From a virus: 23,507 nucleotides of DNA. The stretch spans positions 1 through 23,507 of IMG/VR virus record IMGVR_UViG_3300030105_001121. The stretch is one strand, 5' to 3'. A program made the translations under genes and the position numbers. Under the pieces are notes generated by a model. That model did no database searches. It was given only the letters and a program-made list of their open reading frames with translations, and had not been told where the DNA came from. The first letter of the stretch is position 1. Each line of letters opens with the position of its first letter. Shown piece by piece: positions 10,058 through 16,739 of the stretch.

Positions 10058-10258
10058 ATGGAAGAAGTAAGCATGATGACGTATATAATGAGTAACTGGC
10101 AAGCATGGTTAGCAGCAGCTACAAGTGTAGTGGGTTCTGCAGCTATAATTGCTACACTCACACCTAATAAATCTGATGATAAAATAGTACAAAAGATACT
10201 AGGTATTATTAATTTTATAGGAGCTAACGTAGGAAAGGCTAAAAACAACGATGGCTAA
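10058..10258 (+). CDS. Small holin-like membrane protein (66 aa)
   Basis: A short protein with one clear membrane helix at about residues 14-34 (WQAWLAAATSVVGSAAIIATL). A TPNKSDD turn and an amphipathic or partly hydrophobic helix at 43-58 follow, and the tail is basic. Small proteins built as NWQ..helix..TPx(K)xDD..helix are common in marine phages and often labelled holin-like; holin activity is not demonstrated. A strong ribosome site (AAGGAG, 8 nt spacer) supports this start over the internal ATGs at residues 6, 7 and 11. It overlaps the next gene by 8 nt. The late-operon location suits a holin, with spanin-like genes about 11 kb away. Confidence 0.6.
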   Translation: MEEVSMMTYIMSNWQAWLAAATSVVGSAAIIATLTPNKSDDKIVQKILGIINFIGANVGKAKNNDG

Positions 10259-10481
10259 TCCTTATGAAGAAAAAAACAAAAGCAACGACAACAAAAGTAT
10301 GGTGTCCAATATAGGGGGGGCAACATCTTCCCCAACACCTGTAACTGATGCAATGAATATGGAGTCTTTACGTAAACCTACCCAAATTCTTGAAGAGGGA
10401 AATCAGCCTCCGAAGATGTATGGTGGTGGCATGGTTAAAAAGTATGCCAGAGGTGGTGGTACAAGACCAGTTAGGAGATAG
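10251..10481 (+). CDS. Small basic protein with KKYA-x-GGG tail (76 aa)
   Basis: Function unknown. Its first 55 residues are polar and probably disordered (Asn/Ser/Lys/Pro-rich). The C-terminus holds MYGGGMVKKYARGGG, a Gly-Gly/Lys-Lys-Tyr-Ala element repeated in nearly the same form at the end of the next gene. The ATG overlaps the previous stop by 8 nt (ATGGCTAA), implying coupled translation. Proteins ending in such GG-KKYA-GG peptides are frequent in marine viral sequences, usually without a function. The adjacency of two suggests duplication of a short tail module or a shared signal. Confidence 0.6.
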   Translation: MANPYEEKNKSNDNKSMVSNIGGATSSPTPVTDAMNMESLRKPTQILEEGNQPPKMYGGGMVKKYARGGGTRPVRR

Positions 10482-10484
10482 ACT

Positions 10485-11198
10485 ATGGCAAGAAAACCTG
10501 CACAACATAGAGGAACAGGACCTTCTTCTGTAAAGAACCAACCTAAAAAAATAACTATTGGAGATGGATCAATTCGTGATCTGGCTTATTGGTTAATGGG
10601 GGGAGATGTTTCTACAAAACAAGGAAAGAAAAAAGTTTCTTCAAGTAAAGTAAGAGCTGAAGCTTATAGTTTAGCAAGAGCACAGATGCAAGGAAACAGT
10701 CCTTACGTTCCGGATTATGCAGCTAGAGAAGCTGAATTTGACAGAGTAGTGCAACGTAATCGTTCAGACCCTAAACCTGAAGCAACACTTCCTTTAGCAC
10801 CTAATCAAAACTCTCCATACACAGGAGTTAGAGGGTATAGTAATACTGATGGGCAAAGAGGTATGGGTATGAATAGACCTAATGATGCTTATGCTTCACC
10901 TGTTAAACAAAATGTTCCTTTAATGCAACCTAATTATGACCGTAGGAGAATGCTGTTTGATCAAGCTAAAGATACAAGGTATGAAAAACCTATTGGCCCT
11001 AACAGGGCAGAGCCTGATCTAAGTGCTTATGAGGATGGGGGTGGTGATCCTGAATTTTTTGGAGAAGGCCAAGTAGGATTCAACATGGGAGGCTACGTAC
11101 AGCCAAAGAAAAAGAAGAAGAAAAAGAAGATGATGTACGGAGGTAAGATGAAGAAATATGCTAAGGGTGGTGGTGTTCGTAAACCTAAGTACTCTTAG
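10485..11198 (+). CDS. Basic late protein with poly-Lys and KKYA-x-GGG tail (237 aa)
   Basis: Function unknown. Residues 1-80 are basic and include a short helical segment (SIRDLAYWLMGG). The middle is Pro/Asn/Arg-rich and probably disordered, with a short acidic patch at about 180-195 (DLSAYEDGGGDPEFFGEGQ). The C-terminus runs VQPKKKKKKKKMMYGGKMKK then YAKGGG and a final basic PKYS. The tail matches the end of the preceding gene and suggests nucleic-acid contact or a packaging/assembly signal (inference). AGGAG lies 8 nt before the ATG, and the gene starts 3 nt after the previous stop. It is the last gene of the rightward late block; its stop overlaps the stop of the convergent minus-strand gene by 4 nt. 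Confidence 0.6.
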   Translation: MARKPAQHRGTGPSSVKNQPKKITIGDGSIRDLAYWLMGGDVSTKQGKKKVSSSKVRAEAYSLARAQMQGNSPYVPDYAAREAEFDRVVQRNRSDPKPEATLPLAPNQNSPYTGVRGYSNTDGQRGMGMNRPNDAYASPVKQNVPLMQPNYDRRRMLFDQAKDTRYEKPIGPNRAEPDLSAYEDGGGDPEFFGEGQVGFNMGGYVQPKKKKKKKKMMYGGKMKKYAKGGGVRKPKYS

Positions 11199-11218
11199 TT
11201 AAGAATCTTACGAATATC
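11172..11218 (+). other. Hairpin spanning the convergent gene junction
   Basis: In the rightward transcript the arms 11172-11182 and 11208-11218 can pair over 11 bp, with a perfect TTCGTAA/TTACGAA core and two G-U pairs outside it. Inside lies a second perfect 5-bp stem, CTAAG (11185-11189) with CTTAG (11194-11198), and a TACT loop. Both stop codons of the converging genes lie in it. No T tract follows on either side, so it is not a classical terminator. It may slow polymerase, protect 3' ends or be coincidental. Confidence 0.35.
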
Positions 11219-11419
11219 TCTTTCTATATCAGAAACGTGTGTGGACAAGTAATCTAACAAAGATACAAAAACTTCTGTATTCTCATAGTTTTTATTCCAC
11301 TTGTCCATAACGTCTTTAAATTCTTCTGGCTTGATGTGGCTATGGTCTACAGAAATGTGTCCTTCTTGTGTAAGCTTGACGTTGAAGTTAAATAGTAAAC
11401 TGTGATCTCTGCTAGTCAT
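11195..11419 (-). CDS. Hypothetical small protein (74 aa)
   Basis: Not recognised. A compact protein, with an apparent beta segment first (SLLFNFNVKLTQEGHISVDHS) and then two charged helices, one ending in RDIRKIL. No cysteines and no membrane segment. Its ATG overlaps the end of the upstream 50-aa gene by 8 nt, so it is the last gene of the leftward replication operon. Its stop overlaps the stop of the converging late gene by 4 nt (11195-11198), which leaves no room for a separate terminator. Confidence 0.6.
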   Translation of the reverse strand: MTSRDHSLLFNFNVKLTQEGHISVDHSHIKPEEFKDVMDKWNKNYENTEVFVSLLDYLSTHVSDIERDIRKILN

Positions 11420-11564
11420 TTAGCCTGCCTAATCTGTGAAATAAGTTTAGAAGTTTTTCCTCTAACTCTTTATTAGGAGGAGATGCATACTTAATGTAGT
11501 AAGATATAACTTTTCTTATTAACCCAGCATCCTCTGGGGCTATTATGGGTCTAGCACATTTCAT
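11412..11564 (-). CDS. Short conserved-type protein (50 aa)
   Basis: A short frame from ATG 11564 to TAG 11412, reading MKCARPIIAPEDAGLIRKVI and onward to a helical tail rich in Leu, Lys and Glu that ends in GRLND. Support comes from arrangement. Its ATG overlaps the RNR stop as TAATG, and its stop overlaps the next start by 8 nt, the same coupling used through the operon. The composition (RPIIAPEDAGLI then an amphipathic helix) looks like a real small folded protein. Function unknown. It sits directly downstream of RNR, so a nucleotide-related or regulatory role is conceivable but unsupported. Confidence 0.6.
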   Translation of the reverse strand: MKCARPIIAPEDAGLIRKVISYYIKYASPPNKELEEKLLNLFHRLGRLND

Positions 11565-13486
11565 TATATATCTACCAATTCACACACTCCGGCTGTACAA
11601 GCCAACTCCTGTGATCCCTTCGTATTATCTTCCTTCTCAAAATCTTGTAACTTTTGCCAGTCTATTGAAGCTGGCATTTTTTTTGCCAACTTTGTATAGG
11701 TAGCTCTGTCTATATCTTGATAAGGTGCCTGTTGATACGTGTGGTCGGAAAAAGGAAGAAAGGAAACACCACTTAAATGGTTGAAATTTTCCCAACACCA
11801 AGCACCGACAGGTACCCACTCTTCCTCTTTAACGGATATAGTTACAGAGGGTTTGTGTTCACACCAATGATCTGCATAAAGTTTCCATAACTCTAGCTGT
11901 TCAATAGCAGTCATATCATTCCTACACACAGAGCCTATAGGGGCTTTCATTGGAAATGAGAACACGGTTGTATGCTCTGGTTTCATAACGTCTGGTTCGT
12001 TAGGTATTCCAGAAGCAATCATAAATTCAGTAAGAGGGTCTTTAGTATCTCCCCGTACTGTTCTTATATAATAAGGGTTGTGTCTTGCATGTATACCACT
12101 AGCACTGTCTACCAATTGACTAACAGTACCGGAAGGTTTAACACAAGTAATAGCTGTGCTTTGGTTTATACCAAACTTATCTGCCCAGTATTTATTAGTC
12201 TCTACAGCAACTCCTCTTAAAATTTGTAGTCGTTCTTCTAGGCCACTCTCTTTACCATTCATTAGAGTACTGTCCATAATGCCTGTAAGAGATACACCGA
12301 GTAACCTCTCTTCTTCAGTATTATCCTGCCATCTCTTTCTTATATAGCCAAAGTTGGTAAAGGTAGACTGTATAGTACCCAACAACGTAGCAATTTGTAT
12401 TTTCTTTATAAGAGTAGCCATAGTATCACCAGCACGTACTACTATCTCTGTTAAGTTACAGAATTGATTAGGCCTAAGTATGATCTCTGAGCAAGGATTA
12501 GTACCAAAATCCCAATCAGATTCTCTCCTACCATTCTCAGCAGCTTTTGCCTGTGCAGAAGACCTATTAAACATACCTCTCTCACCTGATTTACTCTCGT
12601 ACAAAGATAACCATTCTTTCATAAAGATACCTGCATCAGGCTTTTCTGTATAAGCAACGGAGTTATTAGCCAATGCTCTTTCTGGATTTGTTTCCCACCA
12701 AGCACCCGATTTAGCAGCACGTATTCTCTGATCAGATAGGTTTGATAGGGAAATAAGAGCTGATCTACGTACACCACCAACTACTACTACCTCTCCTGTC
12801 TTACAAACTATATCATGGCATTCCATAGAGGAAAGCTTTCTGCCTTTAGCCCCTTTAAATTTCTCTACAGCAAAGTCAAATAGGTCTACTAATGGCTGTG
12901 GGCCACTAGCTCTACCACCAAATGTTTTAAGCCTTGCACCTGCAGGTCGTATCTTTGATACATTTATTTTAGGAACTCTTCCTGTGTACAGGTAAGATAT
13001 CAAGTCTCTGAAAGCTTTAGCCCAACCTTCTTTAGAATCTACAACAGATACTACATCTTCTGTATGCTCAAATGCTACGTCTGGCACAGTAGGCAGTTTA
13101 TCAACATACTGTCTCTCTACAGAGAACCCTACTCCTGTACCATTCATAAGTATATACAGAACTTCATCAAAGGCCCTTGGGCTGTCTATCGGTATATACG
13201 AACAGTTATAACCGGCAATATTTTCTCTCTCTAAAGCTTTACCAGCAGTCATAAGTGCTCTCATACTAGGCATAACCTGCAATGACAGTATTGCCTCTTC
13301 TACATCCTCCCAAGACTTTTCATCAACTCCTTCTACATTCTTACGGAAAAAAGTTATAAGCCTGTCTACAGTCTCTCCCCAATTCTCTCTTCTTCCTTCA
13401 GTCTCTAGCCATCTAGAGTAACGAGACATATGTATAAATGCCTGATATTCTGTTGGTAAGTAATTGCCTCCCATTAATGATGCCAT
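11564..13486 (-). CDS. Adenosylcobalamin-dependent (class II) ribonucleotide reductase
   Basis: Makes deoxynucleotides for phage DNA synthesis using a cobalamin-generated thiyl radical, so no separate beta subunit is needed. Key residues are visible. N330-P-C332-S-E334 holds the catalytic thiyl cysteine and its Asn/Glu partners. C95 (in NCSY) and C343 (in FCNLTE) are the expected redox pair. C630 and C635 in the final LACTAGVCELVDI are the swinging reducing cysteines. MNGTGVGFS at 114-122 and KPSGTVSQL at 450-458 are typical of the fold. At 640 aa it is shorter than Lactobacillus RTPR (739 aa), and I see no N-terminal ATP cone. The start is set by GGAGAAG 7 nt upstream, inside the end of the DUF3310 gene. 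No RNR beta subunit gene is in the window. The monomeric RTPR-like subtype is inferred from the single-chain layout. Confidence 0.93.
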   Translation of the reverse strand: MASLMGGNYLPTEYQAFIHMSRYSRWLETEGRRENWGETVDRLITFFRKNVEGVDEKSWEDVEEAILSLQVMPSMRALMTAGKALERENIAGYNCSYIPIDSPRAFDEVLYILMNGTGVGFSVERQYVDKLPTVPDVAFEHTEDVVSVVDSKEGWAKAFRDLISYLYTGRVPKINVSKIRPAGARLKTFGGRASGPQPLVDLFDFAVEKFKGAKGRKLSSMECHDIVCKTGEVVVVGGVRRSALISLSNLSDQRIRAAKSGAWWETNPERALANNSVAYTEKPDAGIFMKEWLSLYESKSGERGMFNRSSAQAKAAENGRRESDWDFGTNPCSEIILRPNQFCNLTEIVVRAGDTMATLIKKIQIATLLGTIQSTFTNFGYIRKRWQDNTEEERLLGVSLTGIMDSTLMNGKESGLEERLQILRGVAVETNKYWADKFGINQSTAITCVKPSGTVSQLVDSASGIHARHNPYYIRTVRGDTKDPLTEFMIASGIPNEPDVMKPEHTTVFSFPMKAPIGSVCRNDMTAIEQLELWKLYADHWCEHKPSVTISVKEEEWVPVGAWCWENFNHLSGVSFLPFSDHTYQQAPYQDIDRATYTKLAKKMPASIDWQKLQDFEKEDNTKGSQELACTAGVCELVDI

Positions 13487-13798
13487 CTATTCTTCTCCAT
13501 ATTCTAATTCTAATATTAATTTTGCATAGTGTATAATTTTTTTTATGTCCTCAGCACCATTTTTGTTTCTATGCCGAGAAACGTATTTTACAATGTTTCC
13601 TTCAAGGAAGTCAAGATTATTCTTTGAAATATATTCAATAGGCATAATCTTAAAATCTTTATAATGATTACCTCCTACCTGAGTATCTGTTGCTCTTGAT
13701 CCTTTTAACATTTTTATTTCTGCATCCCTCTTAGCATCTCTGCTCATCCTAGCCATAAATTCTTCATGGGTCTCTCTCTTAGAATCACTACTTACCAT
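13487..13798 (-). CDS. DUF3310 domain protein (103 aa)
   Basis: Small protein with the DUF3310 signature: VGGNHYKDFKIMPIEYI at residues 41-57, then NNLDFLEGNIVKYVSRHRNK and GAEDIKKIIHYAKLILE. The family is common in phages, often labelled a nucleotide kinase-like or SaV-like protein; the biochemical role is not settled. The N-terminal 35 residues are charged and probably helical. I chose the ATG at 13798. An upstream TTG (13804) would add two residues but has no clear ribosome site. It overlaps the end of the upstream gene by 11 nt and is followed directly by RNR, so it belongs to the nucleotide-metabolism end of the operon. Confidence 0.85.
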   Translation of the reverse strand: MVSSDSKRETHEEFMARMSRDAKRDAEIKMLKGSRATDTQVGGNHYKDFKIMPIEYISKNNLDFLEGNIVKYVSRHRNKNGAEDIKKIIHYAKLILELEYGEE

Positions 13799-14108
13799 TA
13801 TCAAAATCCAAAACAGTTATATTATTTTTATTGTACATCTTATCTTTTACTTCTGGTTTTATAATTTCTACATCTTTAAATATTGCAGATTGTCCTTGAG
13901 TAATAATGCTCTCTGTCTGTGTTTCTAACATAGCCATAAATCCTCTCAGTATTGTATAAGCTGTTGTTACTCCTTGTTCATCTGTAGTATCGTAGGACAT
14001 AAGATCTATCGTACCTTCCTCTGAATCTTGCATTATTATACAAAGTGAGTTCTTTGGTAGTGTATCTTTATACCCTTCAAACTTATTTTTAGTTTTGCCT
14101 GTTATCAT
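13788..14108 (-). CDS. Conserved hypothetical phage protein (106 aa)
   Basis: Function unknown. The middle, around LPKNSLCIIMQDSEEGTIDL followed by a helix with ILRGFMAML, resembles small phage proteins I recall of the form SLCIxM-x-D-x-xGxIDxMSY, none with an assigned role. I placed the start at ATG 14108, not at upstream in-frame starts. That ATG forms an ATGA overlap with the endonuclease stop, and AAAGGA lies about 9 nt before it; the ATG at 14117 would sit right on that ribosome site. Context: between the resolvase and DUF3310 genes in the replication operon. Confidence 0.7.
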   Translation of the reverse strand: MITGKTKNKFEGYKDTLPKNSLCIIMQDSEEGTIDLMSYDTTDEQGVTTAYTILRGFMAMLETQTESIITQGQSAIFKDVEIIKPEVKDKMYNKNNITVLDFDNGK

Positions 14109-14470
14109 TTTAACCATTCCTTTGGTATAAACCCTTGACACCACTCTATATCATGTCTTTCACACCACCCACCGTAGGTAGTCTTTGATCCTTTGTACAG
14201 CCTGTTGTTAGCATTCATAAACAGGAACCGTAAGTCTAGATCCGGATATTGTTTTTTAATTAGTAAATGTTTTCCTCTATCCTGTGACGTAAATAAACCT
14301 TTTGCCTCTATATAAAAATCTTGTTCTTTTAGATAGAAGTCGGGTGTGTACTTACTATTTCTCACATAAGCAAATGCCTCCTTTTCATAGGAGAAAGGAA
14401 CTTTGTTCTTTGCTAACTGATTAGCTATATCCAATTCAAAATTAGATCTATACCCATGGGCTCTTTTCAT
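14105..14470 (-). CDS. T7 endonuclease I-like Holliday junction resolvase
   Basis: Probably cuts branched DNA and Holliday junctions during recombination and before packaging, like T7 gp3. The PD-(D/E)XK catalytic set is visible with T7-like spacing. E12 lies in the first helix (SNFELDIA), D44 in YTPDFYL, and E55-A-K57 in FYIEAKG; these correspond to E20, D55, E65 and K67 of T7 endonuclease I. Length (121 aa) is close to T7 gp3 (149 aa). The C-terminal half carries basic residues and GGWCERHDIEW. The ATG overlaps the zinc-ribbon gene stop and the stop overlaps the next ATG, both as ATGA. Confidence 0.85.
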   Translation of the reverse strand: MKRAHGYRSNFELDIANQLAKNKVPFSYEKEAFAYVRNSKYTPDFYLKEQDFYIEAKGLFTSQDRGKHLLIKKQYPDLDLRFLFMNANNRLYKGSKTTYGGWCERHDIEWCQGFIPKEWLK

Positions 14471-14625
14471 TTATTTTCTTTCTTATCTTTTGGTAAGTAA
14501 ACTATATAGAACGAATTACATTTAGGACAAGATAAATTTGTGGACATACAATAGTCTTCTTCCTCTTCTTCCATATCGTGATCCCCTCCCCAAACCACCT
14601 CTGTACCACAGTGCCAACAGTTCAC
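14467..14625 (-). CDS. Small zinc-ribbon protein (52 aa, GTG start)
   Basis: A short frame starting at GTG 14625 and ending in TGA at 14467. It reads MNCWHCGTEVVWGGDHDMEE, an acidic run, then LSCPKCNSFYIVYLPKDKK. Two CxxC knuckles, C3/C6 and C33/C36, should bind one zinc; C26 is extra. The GTG overlaps the upstream stop (GTGA) and the stop overlaps the resolvase ATG (ATGA), which strongly supports the start. Small phage proteins of this CWHCxTE...GGDHD...LSCPxC type recur in marine phages, role unknown. Its position between replication genes suggests a nucleic-acid or protein adaptor. Confidence 0.8.
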   Translation of the reverse strand: MNCWHCGTEVVWGGDHDMEEEEEDYCMSTNLSCPKCNSFYIVYLPKDKKENK

Positions 14626-15038
14626 TCTTCTGTCTTTCTTAATTTAATATCTTTTGGAGGGTAGGCATCAAACAAAGACCCTGATTGCTCTACAGCAAAC
14701 TCAAATATCTTAGGACAATCTTTTTTCATCTTCTCAAGATGCTCTGTCCATTCAGCCATGTAGAAACAAACTAAACCTCCTCTGTTCAAAACTCTTTGTA
14801 CTTTAAGTAGATCTGAGGACAGCAAAGCTATTCTCTCATCATAGTCTATATCTTTCCATCTACCATCTTCATAGTGACTTTTACATACACTTATAGGTAT
14901 GGCTGAAAAGTTGTTTCTTAATTCTCTTATTATGTCAGAACCTCCTTTTCTATCTTCAGAATCAGGATAAGCATACCACGTATTATCATTCATATAAATA
15001 TCTGAAAAACTCACATCCGTCTGAAAATAGATAGGCAT
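14622..15038 (-). CDS. Hypothetical protein, possibly DUF7831-like (138 aa)
   Basis: Function unknown. The segment IYMNDNTWYAYPDSEDRKGGSDIIRELRNNFSAIPI (residues 14-49; key part DRKGGSDIIRELRN then AIPI) recalls a family of small phage/bacterial proteins (DUF7831) with a GDN..R.G.GGQA..R...NA.GIPT pattern; this is a weak, by-eye resemblance. A later helix, SSDLLKVQRVLNRGGLVCF, fits the second half of such a domain. The C-terminal 40 residues are charged. TAATG overlap with the nuclease gene and GTGA overlap with the zinc ribbon fix both ends. Confidence 0.6.
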   Translation of the reverse strand: MPIYFQTDVSFSDIYMNDNTWYAYPDSEDRKGGSDIIRELRNNFSAIPISVCKSHYEDGRWKDIDYDERIALLSSDLLKVQRVLNRGGLVCFYMAEWTEHLEKMKKDCPKIFEFAVEQSGSLFDAYPPKDIKLRKTEE

Positions 15039-15922
15039 TATACTTCCCTTTTTTTAAGTTTGCTATACCATACAGACTTTGGAAAACGAGCAGTAGATCC
15101 TACTTTTTTATGCATAATAACATTAGGCCAACAGGTTTTTTTAAAATCACAAAAGCCACAAATGCTTGCTAGAACTCTGTTCCCTGTTTTCTTAACATTC
15201 TTGTCTTTATCTTTGTACGTTTCTTCTACATCAGTAAAACATCTTTTAAACTTCTCTCCACCTAACAAAGCTTTTAAATTCTTTTCTGCTAGGGCAAGAG
15301 CTTCCTTCTTGTCTTCTTCTTGTAGCTCAGGAGCTTCACACACCACCCACTCACCACTTGCTTTATTAATAACTATCCATCCACCAAAATCTTTATCTCT
15401 AGACTTACTGTACAGGTAGCCCTGTGATATATAACCAAAGACATCATCTTGTTTTATCTTTTTATAACCACCCATATCTCCAAACTTTTGCTCAAAAGCA
15501 TAAGGGCTTGCAGATTTAATGTCCCACACTTTGCCATCTATCTCAACGTCTAGTGTACCAGAAACAGAGTTTTCACCTAGCTGTAATTTTACAGGCTCTT
15601 GTTCTGCTTCTATATCTATTCCTGCAGATTTCATTATTAGTATGCTGATAGCCTCTACAAGATCACCAAACATAAAACGAACTAAAGAGTTATACTCAAA
15701 GTTCTTTTCTGCTCCATCTCTTTCCATCTTTTGCTGACACAAAGGCCTGCCTAAAGAGGACATACGAGGCCTCCACTTACCTCTGTTATTAGAGAACTGC
15801 CGTACTACAGACTTAGTACATGCCTCTGTAAATTCTTCTATAAGTTTGGGATCTAGATCGGTCCCTTCTCTTGAAACACGATCTAGAAATCCCTGTACCT
15901 TATGTAGTATAAGGTTATTCAT
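15038..15922 (-). CDS. Cas4/RecB-like PD-(D/E)XK exonuclease with Fe-S-type cysteines
   Basis: Probable DNA exonuclease for recombination or host DNA processing, the role T7 gives to gp6. The RecB/Cas4 catalytic order is visible: acidic residue E90 in FGDLVEAI, D125 in GTLDVEIDG, D134-I-K136 in WDIKSAS, and QxxxY as Q167-GYL-Y171. Four cysteines are placed as in Cas4 and AddB iron-sulfur nucleases. C62 lies before the nuclease core (LGRPLCQQK), with C255, C258 and C264 after it (CGFCDFKKTCW, a C-x2-C-x5-C pattern). A [4Fe-4S] cluster is therefore likely, by family knowledge. There are no CRISPR genes nearby, so this is a phage replication/recombination enzyme, not an adaptation protein. It overlaps the SSB-like gene by 8 nt. 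Confidence 0.85.
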   Translation of the reverse strand: MNNLILHKVQGFLDRVSREGTDLDPKLIEEFTEACTKSVVRQFSNNRGKWRPRMSSLGRPLCQQKMERDGAEKNFEYNSLVRFMFGDLVEAISILIMKSAGIDIEAEQEPVKLQLGENSVSGTLDVEIDGKVWDIKSASPYAFEQKFGDMGGYKKIKQDDVFGYISQGYLYSKSRDKDFGGWIVINKASGEWVVCEAPELQEEDKKEALALAEKNLKALLGGEKFKRCFTDVEETYKDKDKNVKKTGNRVLASICGFCDFKKTCWPNVIMHKKVGSTARFPKSVWYSKLKKREV

Positions 15923-16739
15923 TAACTACGGAGTCAAACTGTATTTTATCATCAGTAGCAGAATGATATGTTTTCATTACATTATCATTATACCCTTTGA
16001 CGTACTCCATAAATGACCTCATTCTAGCATCATCCTCTTCTGCCCAAGCTACAGGTTTCTGAGGTGTTAGTTCTGCATGGAAGTAGATGTTTCCACCTTT
16101 CTTCTTTTTCACTGAGGTTAGCCCAAGATCCATAAGCCACATAGGTTGCTTCTGTCTACTCAGACTTTTTAAGCAGTCTGCCACCGGTGAAAAGTTTGCT
16201 CCTTTTGCATACCATATACAAGGAACATCCTTAACAACAGCCTTACTGCCATCTTTGTTAACAGCATTCTCAAAGGATACTAATCCATAAAGATTCTGAC
16301 TGCACTTAATACTCTTCTGTACAGCCCACTCTGGACTATCTTTTGGTAATGCTTCTATAGTTTTATAGTCTAACTTACCACACTTTAAGCCTCCTTCAGT
16401 ATCATAAAAGTCACTACTGAAAGAAGGAGCCTGTACAGTTTGGCAAGAGAAAGCACCAGCTTCATTATCCCAAACAAAATAGGAATAAGTACGCATAAAT
16501 ACTCGCATAGTAGCTTTCTCACCATATACAGGCCCTTCCGGGGGGGTAGTCAGACTAAAATGGCCTCTTGGAAGAGCATTGCCATCAAAGTCTTCAGTAG
16601 CATGGTTGATAGCCAACCTACTTACAGATGCTTTAGTGACAGTGTGATCCAATTGTCCAGTTAGTCTCATCATATCCTCTGTAGAGAGCTTATCTAAGTT
16701 CTCTGGCAGAGAAGTGTTCATCGTGGTTACTTCGGTCAT
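15915..16739 (-). CDS. Candidate single-stranded DNA-binding protein (274 aa)
   Basis: Not assigned by a clear motif. Position between DNA polymerase and exonuclease, high expected beta content, and several exposed aromatics (MRVFMRTYSYFVWDN; IWYAKGANFSPVADCL) suit an ssDNA-binding protein, the slot of T7 gp2.5. A basic patch, VKKKKGGNIYFHAEL, lies at about 210-224. The C-terminus (ATDDKIQFDSVVNE) is acidic with one Phe, loosely like the acidic tails that SSBs use to recruit partners. Cysteines at about 119, 145, 174 and 188 show no clean finger pattern. The start at 16739 overlaps the polymerase stop (ATGA); Met7 is an alternative. SSB is an inference. Confidence 0.6.
   Translation of the reverse strand: MTEVTTMNTSLPENLDKLSTEDMMRLTGQLDHTVTKASVSRLAINHATEDFDGNALPRGHFSLTTPPEGPVYGEKATMRVFMRTYSYFVWDNEAGAFSCQTVQAPSFSSDFYDTEGGLKCGKLDYKTIEALPKDSPEWAVQKSIKCSQNLYGLVSFENAVNKDGSKAVVKDVPCIWYAKGANFSPVADCLKSLSRQKQPMWLMDLGLTSVKKKKGGNIYFHAELTPQKPVAWAEEDDARMRSFMEYVKGYNDNVMKTYHSATDDKIQFDSVVNE

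Noticed and set aside
10000-10248. 82-residue minus-strand hydrophobic open frame opposite the holin-like gene
   Set aside because: Hydrophobicity comes from reading the opposite strand of a membrane-protein gene; the plus-strand gene has AAGGAG and operon context.
11101-11135. A-rich lysine run as a frameshift site
   Set aside because: The zero-frame product continues to a tail that matches the neighbouring protein, so no shift is needed.
15060-15419. 119-residue plus-strand open frame opposite the nuclease
   Set aside because: Antisense to a well-supported PD-(D/E)XK gene; Ser/Phe-rich composition and no ribosome site.
15038-15922. Cas4-like protein as evidence of a phage CRISPR system
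   Set aside because: No repeat-spacer array and no Cas1, Cas2 or effector gene in the window; replication context explains it.
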